DNA from: Microbacterium sp. SL75
GTDB lineage: Bacteria; Actinomycetota; Actinomycetes; Actinomycetales; Microbacteriaceae
Assembly (NCBI RefSeq): GCF_026625865.1
Contig: NZ_CP113067.1
Span: 496,001-560,000, forward strand
Direction of reading: 5' to 3'
Length of the DNA stretch: 64,000 nt
Part shown: one piece after another, positions 45,887 to 54,784 of the stretch
Layout of the letters: each line of letters starts with the position of its first letter
Position numbering within the stretch: the first letter of the stretch is position 1
Notes under the pieces: model-generated
Seen by the model: the letters and a program-made list of their open reading frames with translations, nothing else
What the model was told of the DNA's origin: nothing
Database searches by the model: none
Position numbers and translations under genes: made by a program

Positions 45887-47296
45887 GTGAGCCACGACGC
45901 CGACAGCTATGACATCGCCGTGATCGGAGCCGGTCCCGCCGGGACCGCCGCCGCCCTTCGCGCCGCAGAACTCGGCGCATCCGTCGTCGTCCTCGAGGCC
46001 GGTCGTGTCGGCGGCACCTGCGTCAACACCGGGTGCGTACCCACGCGCGTCCTCGCGAAGGCCGCGCGCCTCATGCGCGAGACCCGCTCCGCCGACGACT
46101 ACGGCATCGTGGTGGAAGAGCCCCGCGTCGATTGGTCGGCCGTGGTCTCCAGGGTGCATGAGCGGGTGGATGCCGTGCGCTCGATCAAACGAGAGGCCGA
46201 ACGCTTCGCCGAGGCCGGGGTGGATCTCGTGCAGGAGGGACGTGCGCGCTTCGCGGACGAGCACACTCTCGTCCTCGACAGCGGTCGACGAATCCGCGCG
46301 GACTCGATCCTCGTCTGCGTGGGCGGCCATTCCCGTCGCCTGCCGATCCCCGGGGCCGAGCTCGCAACGGTTCCCGAAGACGTGCTCACCCTCGCCGAGC
46401 TGCCCCGGCGCGTCGTGGTCATCGGTGCGGGCAACACCGGCGCACAACTGGTGACGGTGTTCCGCTCGTTCGGCTCGGAGGTCACGCTGCTCGATGTCGC
46501 ACCTCGGGTGCTCATGGCATCCGATGCCTCCATCTCGCGCGTGATCGCCGAATCGCTCACGGAGCACGGGGTCGACGTACGCACGGGGATCGAGACGGTC
46601 GAGCGCATCGACCGCGCCGAGGACGGCTCGCTCACCCTCGCCTGGCGCGAGGACGGCGCATCGCGCACCGTCGATGCCGAGGTCGTCATCATGGCGACCG
46701 GATGGCCCGCCGATGTCGAAGACCTCGGCCTCGAGAACGCCGGGGTCCAGGTCGAGCGCTCCGCGATCCCGGTCGACCGCTACTTCCGCACGATCGTGCC
46801 GCACATCCTCGCCGTCGGCGACGCGAACGGCCGCGACATGCTCGTGCAGGCGGCGCAGTTCGAGGGCGAAGCGGCGGCCGAGAACGCCGTGCTCGGCGCC
46901 AACCGGCGAACGCCCCACCACCTTCTCCCCGCGGGCGGTTTCACCGACCCCGACTACGCGGGCGTCGGCCTCACCGAGGAGCAGGCGCGTGACCGCGACC
47001 CCTCGTGCGTCGTGGCGACTGCGCGTTTCGCCGATCTCGACCGTGCGGTGATCGACGACCGGGAACGCGGGTTCCTCATGCTCATCTCCGATCGTCGCCG
47101 CGAGCTCGTGCTCGGGGCTCACGCGGTGGGGGAGAACGCCGTAGAGGTCATCCAATCGGTGACCACCGCGATGGCGGCCGGCATCGACGTCTCGACCCTC
47201 GCCGGTGTGCGCTTCGCCTACCCGACGTACAGTGCCGTGATCGGAAACGCGGCGCGTGCTCTGCTGCACGCGGACTCCCCCGCTCTGCTGGAGTGA
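45887..47296 (+). CDS. Pyridine nucleotide-disulfide oxidoreductase, LpdA/quinone-reductase-like
   Basis: 469-aa flavoprotein. The FAD motif is IAVIGAGPAGTAAALRAAEL (10-29), the redox pair is GGTCVNTGCVPT with Cys 45 and Cys 50, and the NAD motif VVVIGAGNTGAQLVTVF follows. The C-terminal dimer domain has AYPTYSAVIG where dihydrolipoyl dehydrogenases have HPTLSE, so the catalytic His-Glu pair is missing, as in mycobacterial LpdA. It is therefore more likely an NAD(P)H:quinone-type reductase than a lipoamide dehydrogenase. GTG 45887 follows GGGAGG. The adjacent TetR gene is 12 bp downstream. Confidence 0.88.
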   Translation: MSHDADSYDIAVIGAGPAGTAAALRAAELGASVVVLEAGRVGGTCVNTGCVPTRVLAKAARLMRETRSADDYGIVVEEPRVDWSAVVSRVHERVDAVRSIKREAERFAEAGVDLVQEGRARFADEHTLVLDSGRRIRADSILVCVGGHSRRLPIPGAELATVPEDVLTLAELPRRVVVIGAGNTGAQLVTVFRSFGSEVTLLDVAPRVLMASDASISRVIAESLTEHGVDVRTGIETVERIDRAEDGSLTLAWREDGASRTVDAEVVIMATGWPADVEDLGLENAGVQVERSAIPVDRYFRTIVPHILAVGDANGRDMLVQAAQFEGEAAAENAVLGANRRTPHHLLPAGGFTDPDYAGVGLTEEQARDRDPSCVVATARFADLDRAVIDDRERGFLMLISDRRRELVLGAHAVGENAVEVIQSVTTAMAAGIDVSTLAGVRFAYPTYSAVIGNAARALLHADSPALLE

Positions 47297-47308
47297 CACA
47301 CTGAATCC

Positions 47309-47956
47309 GTGCCCGCCGATCCCGTGACGACGCCCGCGACCGCCGACGACTCCGGCGCGTCCGCCGAGGCCCCCGCGCGCCGGGGGCGTCCGGGCTACGA
47401 CCGCGAGGGTCTGCTCGCCGTGGCCGTGCAGCTCTTCAACGAGCAGGGGTACGACGCGACGAGCGTGTCCGACCTCGCCCGCCGACTCGGGCTGACGAAG
47501 TCCGCGCTGTACCATCACTTCTCCTCGAAAGAGGAGTTGCTGGCCGTGGCGCTCGAGGCGGCTCTCGGCGGGCTCGAGGCCGTGCTCGATGAGCCCGGCG
47601 CCCGCGAGGGCGCGGCATCCGATCGCCTCCGCTTCGTGCTCACCGGGGCGACCGACGTCCTGGTGGCGCAGCTTCCCGCGGTCACCCTGCTCCTGCGGGT
47701 CCGGGGCAACAGCGAGGTCGAGCAGGCCGCCCTCGAGCGGCGGCGTCTCTTCGACCACCGCGTGACCGCCCTGGTCGCCGAAGCGCAGGCCGAGGGCGAC
47801 GTGCGCGACGATGTCGACGCGGCGGTCGCCGCGCGTCTGCTTTTCGGCATGATCAACTCGGTCGTGGAGTGGTACCGCCCCGGCGGCGGCGTCGACGGCG
47901 ACCGTCTCGGCGCCGACATCGTGCGCATCGCCCTCGACGGCCTCCGTACCGCCTGA
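47309..47956 (+). CDS. TetR family regulator, PaaR-like
   Basis: 215-aa TetR protein. The HTH begins RGRPGYDREGLLAVAVQLFN and continues LGLTKSALYHHFSSKEELLA (about 60-79), close to PaaR of the phenylacetate pathway as I recall it. The C-terminal domain has LLRVRGNSEVEQAALERRRL. An ACCGACCG-type operator lies at 49551-49572 between the transporter and PaaI genes nearby, a likely target. GTG 47309 lies 12 bp after the reductase stop. Confidence 0.85.
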   Translation: MPADPVTTPATADDSGASAEAPARRGRPGYDREGLLAVAVQLFNEQGYDATSVSDLARRLGLTKSALYHHFSSKEELLAVALEAALGGLEAVLDEPGAREGAASDRLRFVLTGATDVLVAQLPAVTLLLRVRGNSEVEQAALERRRLFDHRVTALVAEAQAEGDVRDDVDAAVAARLLFGMINSVVEWYRPGGGVDGDRLGADIVRIALDGLRTA

Positions 47957-48007
47957 CCCGGTGCTCTGCCCCGCCGGGTCGCGCCGCGGCAGGCGCACAT
48001 CCCTGGT

Positions 48008-48092
48008 CCGTCCTGCGGATACCGTGGCGGCACGCCGCCACCGGCGACCCGGCATGCCGACGGAGGGCGACGAAGTCCGCGGTACGGCGCAC
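48008..48092. repeat. 83-bp nested palindrome, diverged copy (R7)
   Basis: CCGTCCTGCGGATACC and GAAGTCCGCGGTACGG form the outer arms, and CACGCCGCC with CGGCATGCCG remain of the core. It lies between the convergent TetR and MHS-transporter genes. Confidence 0.55.
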
Positions 48093-48134
48093 CGTCCCCT
48101 CGGCCGACGCCGACGAACTCCTCCCGGCGGCGCG

Positions 48135-48170
48135 TGACGGGGCCCCTCGCCGACGCGAAGGGCCCCGTCA
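48135..48170. terminator. Bidirectional terminator hairpin
   Basis: Perfect 11-bp stem TGACGGGGCCC / GGGCCCCGTCA with a 14-base loop, 12 bases from the end of the MHS gene and in the convergent gap. Confidence 0.75.
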
Positions 48171-48182
48171 CGGCATCCGGGA

Positions 48183-49502
48183 TCACGCCCGCAGGTCGAC
48201 GCCCTTCGTCTCTTTGATGAGCGAGACAGCACCGAGAGAGACGAGTGCGGCGACCGCGATGTAGAGGCCGATCGTCCACGAGGCGCCCGTGGAGCGCAGC
48301 AGCGCCTCGGCGATCATCGGCGCGAAGGCCCCACCCATGATGGCGCCCAGCGCGTAGCCGATCGAGACGCCCGAGTAGCGGACGTTCGCGGGGAACATCT
48401 CGGCGTAGAGCGCCGCCTGCGGCCCGTACGACAGCCCGAGGCCGAGGGTCATCACGAACAGCGCGACGAAGTACCAGAAGATGTTCGCGGTGTCGATGAG
48501 GAACCACATCGGTACGGCCCAGATCGCCAGCAGCAGGTAGCCGAGCTGGAAGGTGCGGATGCGCCCCAAGCGGTCAGACAGCCGGCCGCCCCACAGGGTG
48601 AAACCGAGCCAGCCGAAGGATGCCAGGGTCGTCGCCAGCAGCACGGTCGGGCGTTCCATCCCGAGGGTCGAGACCGAGTAGGTGGCGAAGAACGCGATGA
48701 GCAGGTAGCCGGCGGCGTTGTTGCCGATGAACACGAAGGCCGTCAGGGCGACCTCGCGCCAGTTCTTGCGGAAAAGCTGCCCGAGCGGGGCGGAGGACTC
48801 CTTGCGGCGGCGCACGAGGTCTTCGAACACCGGGCTCTCCTCCACCGCGCGGCGGATGAGGTAGCCGACGACGATGAGCACGATCGAGAACAGGAACGGC
48901 ACACGCCACCCCCAGGCGAGGAAGGCCTCGGCCGACATCGACGAGGTGAGGATCCACAGGGTCGCGGTGGCCAGGATCATCCCCACCGGGACGCCGATCT
49001 GCGGGTACGCCCCGAAGTACCCGCGACGGTGGACGGGGGCGTGCTCGACCGAGAGCAGCGCCGCACCACCCCACTCGCCGCCGGCCGAGAAGCCCTGCAA
49101 CACCCGCAGCAGGATGAGCAGGACGGGGGCGGCCACACCGATCGCGGCGTAGGTCGGCAGCACCCCGATGAGGGCCGTCGACACGCCCATCATGACGAGC
49201 GTCAGCACGAGCATCTTCTTCCGGCCGAGGCGGTCGCCGAGCCATCCGGCGACGACGGCGCCGAGCGGGCGGAAGAGGAACGAGATACCGATCGTGGCGA
49301 ACGAGAGCACCTGGGCGATCGCGGGGTCGCTCTGCGCGAGGGGCGCGAGGAACAGGGGCGCGAGCACGAGCCCGGCCGCCTGGGCGTAGATGAAGAAGTC
49401 GTACCACTCGATCGAGGTGCCCACGAGGGTCCCGGCGAGCACACGCCGTTCCTCTCGTTTCATCCCGGTGGCAGGGGCGGATGCCGAGGTCAGCGTGGCC
49501 AT
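48183..49502 (-). CDS. MFS transporter, metabolite:H+ symporter (MHS) family
   Basis: 439-aa 12-helix transporter. MHS features: TLVGTSIEWYDFFIYAQAAG (27-46), GWLGDRLGRKKMLVLTL between helices 2 and 3, and LQGFSAGGEWGGAALLSVEH. MHS members import shikimate, phenylacetate-like acids, citrate or betaines. It is divergent from the PaaI thioesterase with a TetR-type operator between, so an aromatic acid is a fair guess, not shown. The ATG at 49502 has CGGAG upstream. Confidence 0.88.
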   Translation of the reverse strand: MATLTSASAPATGMKREERRVLAGTLVGTSIEWYDFFIYAQAAGLVLAPLFLAPLAQSDPAIAQVLSFATIGISFLFRPLGAVVAGWLGDRLGRKKMLVLTLVMMGVSTALIGVLPTYAAIGVAAPVLLILLRVLQGFSAGGEWGGAALLSVEHAPVHRRGYFGAYPQIGVPVGMILATATLWILTSSMSAEAFLAWGWRVPFLFSIVLIVVGYLIRRAVEESPVFEDLVRRRKESSAPLGQLFRKNWREVALTAFVFIGNNAAGYLLIAFFATYSVSTLGMERPTVLLATTLASFGWLGFTLWGGRLSDRLGRIRTFQLGYLLLAIWAVPMWFLIDTANIFWYFVALFVMTLGLGLSYGPQAALYAEMFPANVRYSGVSIGYALGAIMGGAFAPMIAEALLRSTGASWTIGLYIAVAALVSLGAVSLIKETKGVDLRA

Positions 49503-49550
49503 GAGAACTCCGTCGTTCTGTGGGGCAGGTGAAAAACTCGTTCGGCACCG

Positions 49551-49572
49551 TTACCGACCGAGCGTTCAGTAA
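49551..49572. promoter_or_regulatory. Candidate PaaR-type operator
   Basis: ACCGACCGAGCGTTCAGT sits within a 22-bp imperfect dyad, in the 120-bp gap between the divergent MHS transporter and PaaI genes. The core ACCGACCG resembles the PaaR site of Corynebacterium as I remember it, and a PaaR-like TetR is encoded 1.6 kb away. Confidence 0.55.
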
Positions 49573-49622
49573 TAGTGTCAGAGGGATGCGCCCCCGACAA
49601 GAGGGCGCCGGAAGGAGCCTCC

Positions 49623-50015
49623 ATGACGCCCTGGACCATCACCCCCGGCGCCCTCGACGAACGTCTCGGCATCATCGTGACCGAACAGTCCGCGGATCGG
49701 GTCTGCGCATCGATGCCCGTCCGAGGGAACACGCAATCGCTCGGTCGTCTGCACGGCGGCGCGACGGCCGCTCTGTCCGAGGCGGTGGGATCGTGGGCGG
49801 CCATGATCCATGCCTCGACCCTGGGCATGGTCTGCGTCGGTGTCGACCTGAACATCACGCACCATCGCGGGGCGAAAGACGGCCGCATCCACGCCGTGGC
49901 CACACCCGCCCACCGTGGTCGACGCATGGCCACCTACGACGTCCGCGTGGTCGACGACGAGGACCGCCTGATCGCCACGGCGCGGATCACCAACCTGCTG
50001 GTCGATCCCGCCTGA
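49623..50015 (+). CDS. paaI: Hot-dog thioesterase, PaaI type
   Basis: 130-aa acyl-CoA thioesterase of the PaaI/YigI class, with LHGGATAALSEAVGSWAAMI (about 41-60) giving the active-site helix and VGVDLNITHHRGAKDG after it. PaaI removes dead-end phenylacetyl-CoA derivatives. The ATG at 49623 follows GGAAGGAG. No other paa genes are in the window, so the link rests on family, transporter and operator. Confidence 0.85.
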   Translation: MTPWTITPGALDERLGIIVTEQSADRVCASMPVRGNTQSLGRLHGGATAALSEAVGSWAAMIHASTLGMVCVGVDLNITHHRGAKDGRIHAVATPAHRGRRMATYDVRVVDDEDRLIATARITNLLVDPA

Positions 50016-50077
50016 TCGACGTCTGTCGTCTCACGGCGCGCACCGTCTCTGCCATTGTGGATCGCATGGAGAAGATC

Positions 50078-50115
50078 CGAGGGGTTGCGCCGCCCCCAAG
50101 CGGCGCAACCCCTCG
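50078..50115 (+). terminator. Terminator after paaI
   Basis: A perfect 16-bp stem CGAGGGGTTGCGCCGC / GCGGCGCAACCCCTCG with a six-base loop, 62 bases past the stop. The rest of the 301-bp gap to the next gene holds a GGGTGCC...GGCACCC pair and no recognisable gene. Confidence 0.8.
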
Positions 50116-50316
50116 CCCGTCGCCGTCAGACCCGAACATCGGACGACGGGCGTATGGGTGCCTTCTCGAAGCCGGAGTCGGCACCCACCCCCGCATATGT
50201 CGTGTCGGTCGTGGGCCGTTCCTTACACACCGACCCAGAATTCTTCTCCCGCGCGCCTCGGTAAGGTTCGCCGCCTCACCGACACAGCCCCGGTACACGC
50301 ACGAGGAAAGACAGCG

Positions 50317-50832
50317 GTGACGGACGACGCAGATTTCGTGGCGCTCTTCCGTGAGCACTACACCGCCGTTCGGCGATTCGTCGAGCGGCGAGTGTCGGAC
50401 CGCGAGGCCGCCGACGACCTCACGATGGAATGCTTCGAGATCGCGTGGCGCAAGCGCGACCCGCGCGAGCCGTTCGGTCTTCCGTGGCTGTACCGCACGG
50501 CGCGCAACCTCATCGCGAACGAGTACCGACGACGAGACCGGGAGGGGGCACTGTGGACGCACATCGAGGACCAGGTGCGCACCCTGTCGAACGAGTCAGA
50601 GGGCGAGATGATCGAGCGGCTCGTGGACGCGATCCGAGGACTCTCCGAGAAGGAGCGCGAGATCCTCTGGCTCACGTACTGGGAAGACCTGCCGGCCGCC
50701 GACGTCGGTGTCGTCGTCGGGGCGAGCGCGGGTACCGTGTGGACCCGGTTGAATCGTGTGCGCGCCAAACTCCGCCCGCTCCTTTCCGCAGCGCCCCTGT
50801 CCGCGGAGGAGGTGTTCGATGAACGACGATGA
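50317..50832 (+). CDS. ECF RNA polymerase sigma factor (SigE-like)
   Basis: 171-aa ECF sigma factor. Sigma2 has VSDREAADDLTMECFEIAWR and PWLYRTARNLIANEYRRRDR; sigma4 has LSEKEREILWLTYWEDLPAA and SAGTVWTRLNRVRAKL. GTG 50317 follows GAGGA. The next gene starts inside its end (14-bp overlap), so the pair is tightly coupled. Confidence 0.92.
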   Translation: MTDDADFVALFREHYTAVRRFVERRVSDREAADDLTMECFEIAWRKRDPREPFGLPWLYRTARNLIANEYRRRDREGALWTHIEDQVRTLSNESEGEMIERLVDAIRGLSEKEREILWLTYWEDLPAADVGVVVGASAGTVWTRLNRVRAKLRPLLSAAPLSAEEVFDERR

Positions 50833-51814
50833 GCTCACCCGCGCGGTGCGCCGGCTCGACCCGGCGCGCACGCCCCTGGACGCCCCCATCCCCCTCGACG
50901 CCGAGCGCCGGGCTCGCGCTTTCGCCCGCACCGCGCGTCCGCCGCGCCGCCGACCCGCCTACGCCGCCTGGGGCTCAGCCGCTGCGGTCGTCGTCCTCGT
51001 GCTCGCGATCGTCACCGGAGTCCTGTGGATGCCGGGGAGCCCGGCATCCGCCCTCACCCCGGAACCACTCGTGTTCACCTCGATCTCGGAGGACGCGTCC
51101 CAGGTGATCGCGCAGGCGCAGGAGCGGTTGACCGACGGGTCGGGCCCCTCCTCACCCGAGCGACGGTCGCTTTCGCTCGGGTGGTACTACAGCGGTTCGC
51201 CCGACGAGGCCGAGGCGACGGTGTTCCGCCGCGAGTGGATCGACGTGCGGTGGAACGAGGACCTCTCCGGCTCGGTCGTGACGACGGCCGCAGAGGCCAC
51301 CAACGCAGCGGGCGACACCGTCCCCACCGGCGATCCGACGCCCGGAACCGTGGTGGGCGACCTGCAGTTCGTGCAGAACCAGTTCTCGCCGCTCTCGCGC
51401 AACACCCCCGAGCCCACCGTCGAGGCGATGCGGGCTCTCGTGCTCACCTCGACCGGCGCCGGCGAGCAGTTGACGGCGGGCGACGCGATGCTCGGCGCCC
51501 GGGCGCTCCTGGGCGAGTGGACCCTCACCGGTGCCCAGCAGGCCGCTCTGCTCGAGGTGGTCGCTCAAGCCCCCGGGCTGCGCGTCGTCGGGACGGCGTT
51601 CGACCGACTCGGCCGCCCGGTCGTCGGTCTCGCCGCGGTACCGTCCGGGCTCACCACCTCCGAGGCGACGCTGCTGCTGTCCGCCGACACGGGCCGCATC
51701 GTCGGATTCGAATCCGAACTGCTCGCCGACAACGAGAACCTCAAACTACCCGCGGGCTCGATCACCGACTACACCCTCTGGGACGTCCTCGACAGAAAGG
51801 CCGAGACCGAATGA
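50819..51814 (+). CDS. CU044_5270-like membrane-anchored protein, possible anti-sigma partner
   Basis: 331-aa protein with a cytoplasmic N-terminus of about 50 residues (LTRAVRRLDPARTPLDAPIP), one membrane helix (about 53-72, WGSAAAVVVLVLAIVTGVLW) and a large extracytoplasmic domain of the CU044_5270 type seen next to ECF sigma genes. Strong GGAGGAGG precedes the ATG. A short N-terminal segment and one TM helix fit an anti-sigma-like sensor, but no ZAS zinc motif is present. Confidence 0.8.
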   Translation: MNDDELTRAVRRLDPARTPLDAPIPLDAERRARAFARTARPPRRRPAYAAWGSAAAVVVLVLAIVTGVLWMPGSPASALTPEPLVFTSISEDASQVIAQAQERLTDGSGPSSPERRSLSLGWYYSGSPDEAEATVFRREWIDVRWNEDLSGSVVTTAAEATNAAGDTVPTGDPTPGTVVGDLQFVQNQFSPLSRNTPEPTVEAMRALVLTSTGAGEQLTAGDAMLGARALLGEWTLTGAQQAALLEVVAQAPGLRVVGTAFDRLGRPVVGLAAVPSGLTTSEATLLLSADTGRIVGFESELLADNENLKLPAGSITDYTLWDVLDRKAETE

Positions 51815-52194
51815 CCTCGACAGACGAACTGCACCCCGACATCGCCGCGGCTCTCGCCCAGATCCCCGGCGGGGTCGTCATCGACTCCCATCACGCGGAG
51901 TGGCCGGAGCTGGGCATGACCATCGACGTCCCCTCCGACCACGAGGACGCCGTCGGCAGCTGCGCCACCGGGAACGTGTGCGCGTTCAGCGGGTCGAGCC
52001 TGTCGGGCACGCGGGTGTCGTACTCGACGTGCGGCACGTACTCCCCCAGCATCACCGTGCGTTCGATCGCCAACGCGCGCTCCGCCGGGTACCTGCAGGC
52101 CCGTTCCTCGTCGGGGTCGGTGCTCGCCACCGCGATCGCCACGTCATGGGCGAACGTCTCGGGCTCGGTCGCGACGCTGAACTGCGTGCCCTGA
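51811..52194 (+). CDS. Cys-rich beta-gamma-crystallin/I36-like protein without signal peptide
   Basis: 127-aa protein coupled to the previous gene by ATGA. The N-terminal 50 residues are hydrophilic (ALAQIPGGVVIDSHHAEWPE). A C-terminal domain follows with four Cys (SCATGNVCAF, STCGTY, LNC) and the crystallin-like GNVCAFSGSSLSG, as in peptidase-inhibitor I36 proteins, which are normally secreted. No signal peptide is present, so export would need another route or the first half acts as a leader. The target of the sigma cassette is unknown. Confidence 0.75.
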   Translation: MTSTDELHPDIAAALAQIPGGVVIDSHHAEWPELGMTIDVPSDHEDAVGSCATGNVCAFSGSSLSGTRVSYSTCGTYSPSITVRSIANARSAGYLQARSSSGSVLATAIATSWANVSGSVATLNCVP

Positions 52195-52201
52195 CCCCCG
52201 G

Positions 52202-53122
52202 TCAGCGCCAGGGGCGCTCCGATCGGCGCTGCCAGTAGTCGACGGGGTCGGTCGCGAGCCTCCCCGCGGTGTCGACCGGTCGTGCACGCGCGCCTCGGCG
52301 CAGGTGCGCGAGCGTGGTCGCGCCGCTCAGCACGATGTCGGCCCAGGGCTGCGCCAACGCGGCACCGAGGGCGAAGACATCGGACGGCATTCCGGATGCC
52401 AGGGCCTCGAGGCGACTCCCCGATTCGGCGCGGGCGAGCTCGCCGTTGGCGAGGGCCTCTTTGACGACGATCGTCCACCCGGCGTCGTGGGCGTTCTGCA
52501 ACGCGGGGGCGACCGAGGGCTCGAGGAGGTTCCACGTCGACTGCACGACCGAGAACGGGGAGTCCTCGAGCGCGAGGGCGGTGCGGATCACCTCGCCCTG
52601 GTGCGGGCCGCTGGTCGACAGGCCGACCCGCACGCCGCCGGCCCGCAGCCCGCGCAGCCGATCGAGCAGCTCGGTGTCGGCGAGAGCCGTGCTCTCGGGC
52701 GTCACCGAGTGGATCAGGTAGAAGTCGGGGGCCGACCCCAGGGCCTCGAGCGTCTCGGGCCACTGCCGGTCGAACATGGCGACCGAGTGCTCTTTGCGCT
52801 CGTGCACGGCGGCATCCATCTTCCATTCCCCGACGTAGGCGTAGCCCCACTTCGACCCCACGATGAGGTGCTCGCGCCGGCCCGGGTGGGCCGCGAGCCA
52901 CGATCCCAGGAACTCCTCGGCCAGACCGTAGGAGCGGGCGGCGTCGACGTATCGGATGCCGAGCGCCCACGCCTCGTCGAGCAGCAGGTGCGCGCGCTCT
53001 CGCATCGCGTCGACAGTGCGCTCGGCGGGGTCACCGAGGTCGCTGTCGCGCGCGGTGGTGATGTAAGCCGGGCGGCCGACGGCGGCGAGGCCGAGACCCA
53101 GACGGGCGGAGGTGACGTGCAT
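52202..53122 (-). CDS. Aldo/keto reductase
   Basis: 306-aa AKR barrel enzyme: the Asp-Tyr-Lys-His tetrad is seen as GIRYVDAARSYGLAE, SKWGYAY and YLIHSV, with GLSTSGPHQGE and QSTWNLLE further on. The ATG at 53122 has TAGCGT six bases upstream (53129-53134) and no Shine-Dalgarno. It is convergent with the Cys-rich gene, only seven bases apart. Substrate unknown. Confidence 0.88.
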   Translation of the reverse strand: MHVTSARLGLGLAAVGRPAYITTARDSDLGDPAERTVDAMRERAHLLLDEAWALGIRYVDAARSYGLAEEFLGSWLAAHPGRREHLIVGSKWGYAYVGEWKMDAAVHERKEHSVAMFDRQWPETLEALGSAPDFYLIHSVTPESTALADTELLDRLRGLRAGGVRVGLSTSGPHQGEVIRTALALEDSPFSVVQSTWNLLEPSVAPALQNAHDAGWTIVVKEALANGELARAESGSRLEALASGMPSDVFALGAALAQPWADIVLSGATTLAHLRRGARARPVDTAGRLATDPVDYWQRRSERPWR

Positions 53123-53128
53123 GCCTCG

Positions 53129-53134
53129 ACGCTA
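53129..53134 (-). promoter_or_regulatory. Leaderless -10 box of aldo/keto reductase (TAGCGT)
   Basis: TAGCGT on the minus strand, six bases before the ATG at 53122, identical in sequence and spacing to those before the genes at 8035 and 61420. Confidence 0.55.
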
Positions 53135-53156
53135 GCGTCCGCGCGTATCGCCCGCT

Positions 53157-54626
53157 TCAGTGGCGACGCTGCCGGTGCACCTCGACCGCGCTGAGCAGGA
53201 TGGCCGACCCCGAGAACACCACCGACACCGCGAGGGCGAGGGTCAGCGCGCGGGCGAAAGCGCCCGGGTCCCCCGCCGGATCCCCGGGGCCCGTAGCCTG
53301 CGCCGCACCCACGACCGCCAGCGCGAAGGTCGTCCCCAGCACCGTCTGTCCGATGGACGATCCCACCCGCTGAGCCGTCTGGACGACTCCGCCGGCGACG
53401 CCGCCTCGGCGGGGGTCGACATCGGCGAGGGTCAGCGTCTGGTTCGGGGTGACGATCGCCCCACCCGCGACCCCGAGGACGAACAGGGGCACGCACAGGC
53501 GCAGGATGACTCCCACCGGGTCGGTCGCGTCGGCACCGGACTGCACGAGGAGCCCCAGCACGATCGTGACCCCGGTGAACACCGCGACCGCGCCGACGAG
53601 CAGCGGGCGGCCCACGCGCGAGACGAAGCGCCCGGCCACGGGTGCTCCCACCACCGAGCCGATGGCGTAGGCCGTGACTCCCAGCCCCGACTGCAGAGCG
53701 GTGAAACCGAGGCCGTTCTGGTAGTACAGCGCGAGCACGAGGGGGATCCCGGTGTTGCTGCAGAAGAAGACGACGGCGAAGACGACACCCGTGACGAACG
53801 AGCGGACGCGGAACAGGCGCAGATCCAGCAGGGGCCCGGCATCCGCCTTCGTCAGGCGAGCTTCATGCCGCACCAGCGCGAAGAGGAACCCCGCGGCGGG
53901 GAGCAGGAGCAGGAGCGTCACGGGGCCGCCACCCTGGCCCGTCTCGACGATGGGGAACAGCAGGCACAGCACACCCCCGCCGAGCAGGAGCGCGCCGAGC
54001 AGATCGATCTGGCGAGCGGATGCCGTGGGAGACGGCTCATCGGCGGGAACCCACCGGCGAGCGAGCAGCACGGCCGCGATCCCGACCGGCACGTTGATGA
54101 AGAAGACCAGCCGCCAACCGATGTCGGGGCCACCAGCCGAGATGAGCAGACCCGCGATCACCGGACCGAGCGCCGTCCCCGCACCGACGGTGAGGCCGAG
54201 CCTGCCGAAGGCCCGCCCTCTCTCCCACGCGGGGAAGGCGTTCTGGATGAAGCCCGACACCTGCGGGCCCATCATGCCGCCGAACAGCCCCTGGACGACC
54301 CGGGCCGCGATGAGGAGCCCCGCGTTCGGCGCCAGACCGACAGCCGCACTGGCGGTCACGAACCCGAGCACGGCGATCGTGAAGATGCGCCGCCGACCCC
54401 GCTGGTCGCCCAGCCGTCCCCCGATGACGGGGACCAGTGCGAAGGCGAGCACGTAACCGGTCACGATCCACTGCAGCTCGTTCGGACCCGCCCCGGTGGA
54501 GCGCCCGATCGAGGGCAGGGCGACGTTGGTGACGCTGACGTCGAGGAGGGCGGCGAACTGCCCCATGAGCATGACCGACAGCGCGCTCCAGCGGCGAGGG
54601 TCGGGAGCGGGGGTGGATGCCGTCAT
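53157..54626 (-). CDS. MFS efflux transporter, DHA2 (EmrB/QacA) family
   Basis: 489-aa 14-helix drug:H+ antiporter. Motifs: MGQFAALLDVSVTNVALPSI (22-41), GGRLGDQRGRRRIFTI (motif A) and LGPVIAGLLISAGG (motif C). Substrates are typically hydrophobic drugs or cations. The ATG at 54626 follows GGAGGC. It stands alone on the minus strand; no regulator is adjacent. Confidence 0.88.
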   Translation of the reverse strand: MTASTPAPDPRRWSALSVMLMGQFAALLDVSVTNVALPSIGRSTGAGPNELQWIVTGYVLAFALVPVIGGRLGDQRGRRRIFTIAVLGFVTASAAVGLAPNAGLLIAARVVQGLFGGMMGPQVSGFIQNAFPAWERGRAFGRLGLTVGAGTALGPVIAGLLISAGGPDIGWRLVFFINVPVGIAAVLLARRWVPADEPSPTASARQIDLLGALLLGGGVLCLLFPIVETGQGGGPVTLLLLLPAAGFLFALVRHEARLTKADAGPLLDLRLFRVRSFVTGVVFAVVFFCSNTGIPLVLALYYQNGLGFTALQSGLGVTAYAIGSVVGAPVAGRFVSRVGRPLLVGAVAVFTGVTIVLGLLVQSGADATDPVGVILRLCVPLFVLGVAGGAIVTPNQTLTLADVDPRRGGVAGGVVQTAQRVGSSIGQTVLGTTFALAVVGAAQATGPGDPAGDPGAFARALTLALAVSVVFSGSAILLSAVEVHRQRRH

Positions 54627-54784
54627 GCGGCCTCCGCCACCGGAGCGGAGCCCGCGGCGACGCGAGGGATCGGCATGGGCCGAGCCTATGCCCGAGGCGA
54701 CACGTCGGGGCCCGCGGCCTCTCCGGGGGAACACCGCGGCGACGCGGGGAGTTGTCCTCGGCAACGACCGACGAGTGGAACGCG

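Noticed and set aside
45887..47296. Dihydrolipoyl dehydrogenase or mercuric reductase
   Set aside because: The catalytic His-Glu pair is absent and there is neither an N-terminal heavy-metal domain nor a C-terminal Cys pair.
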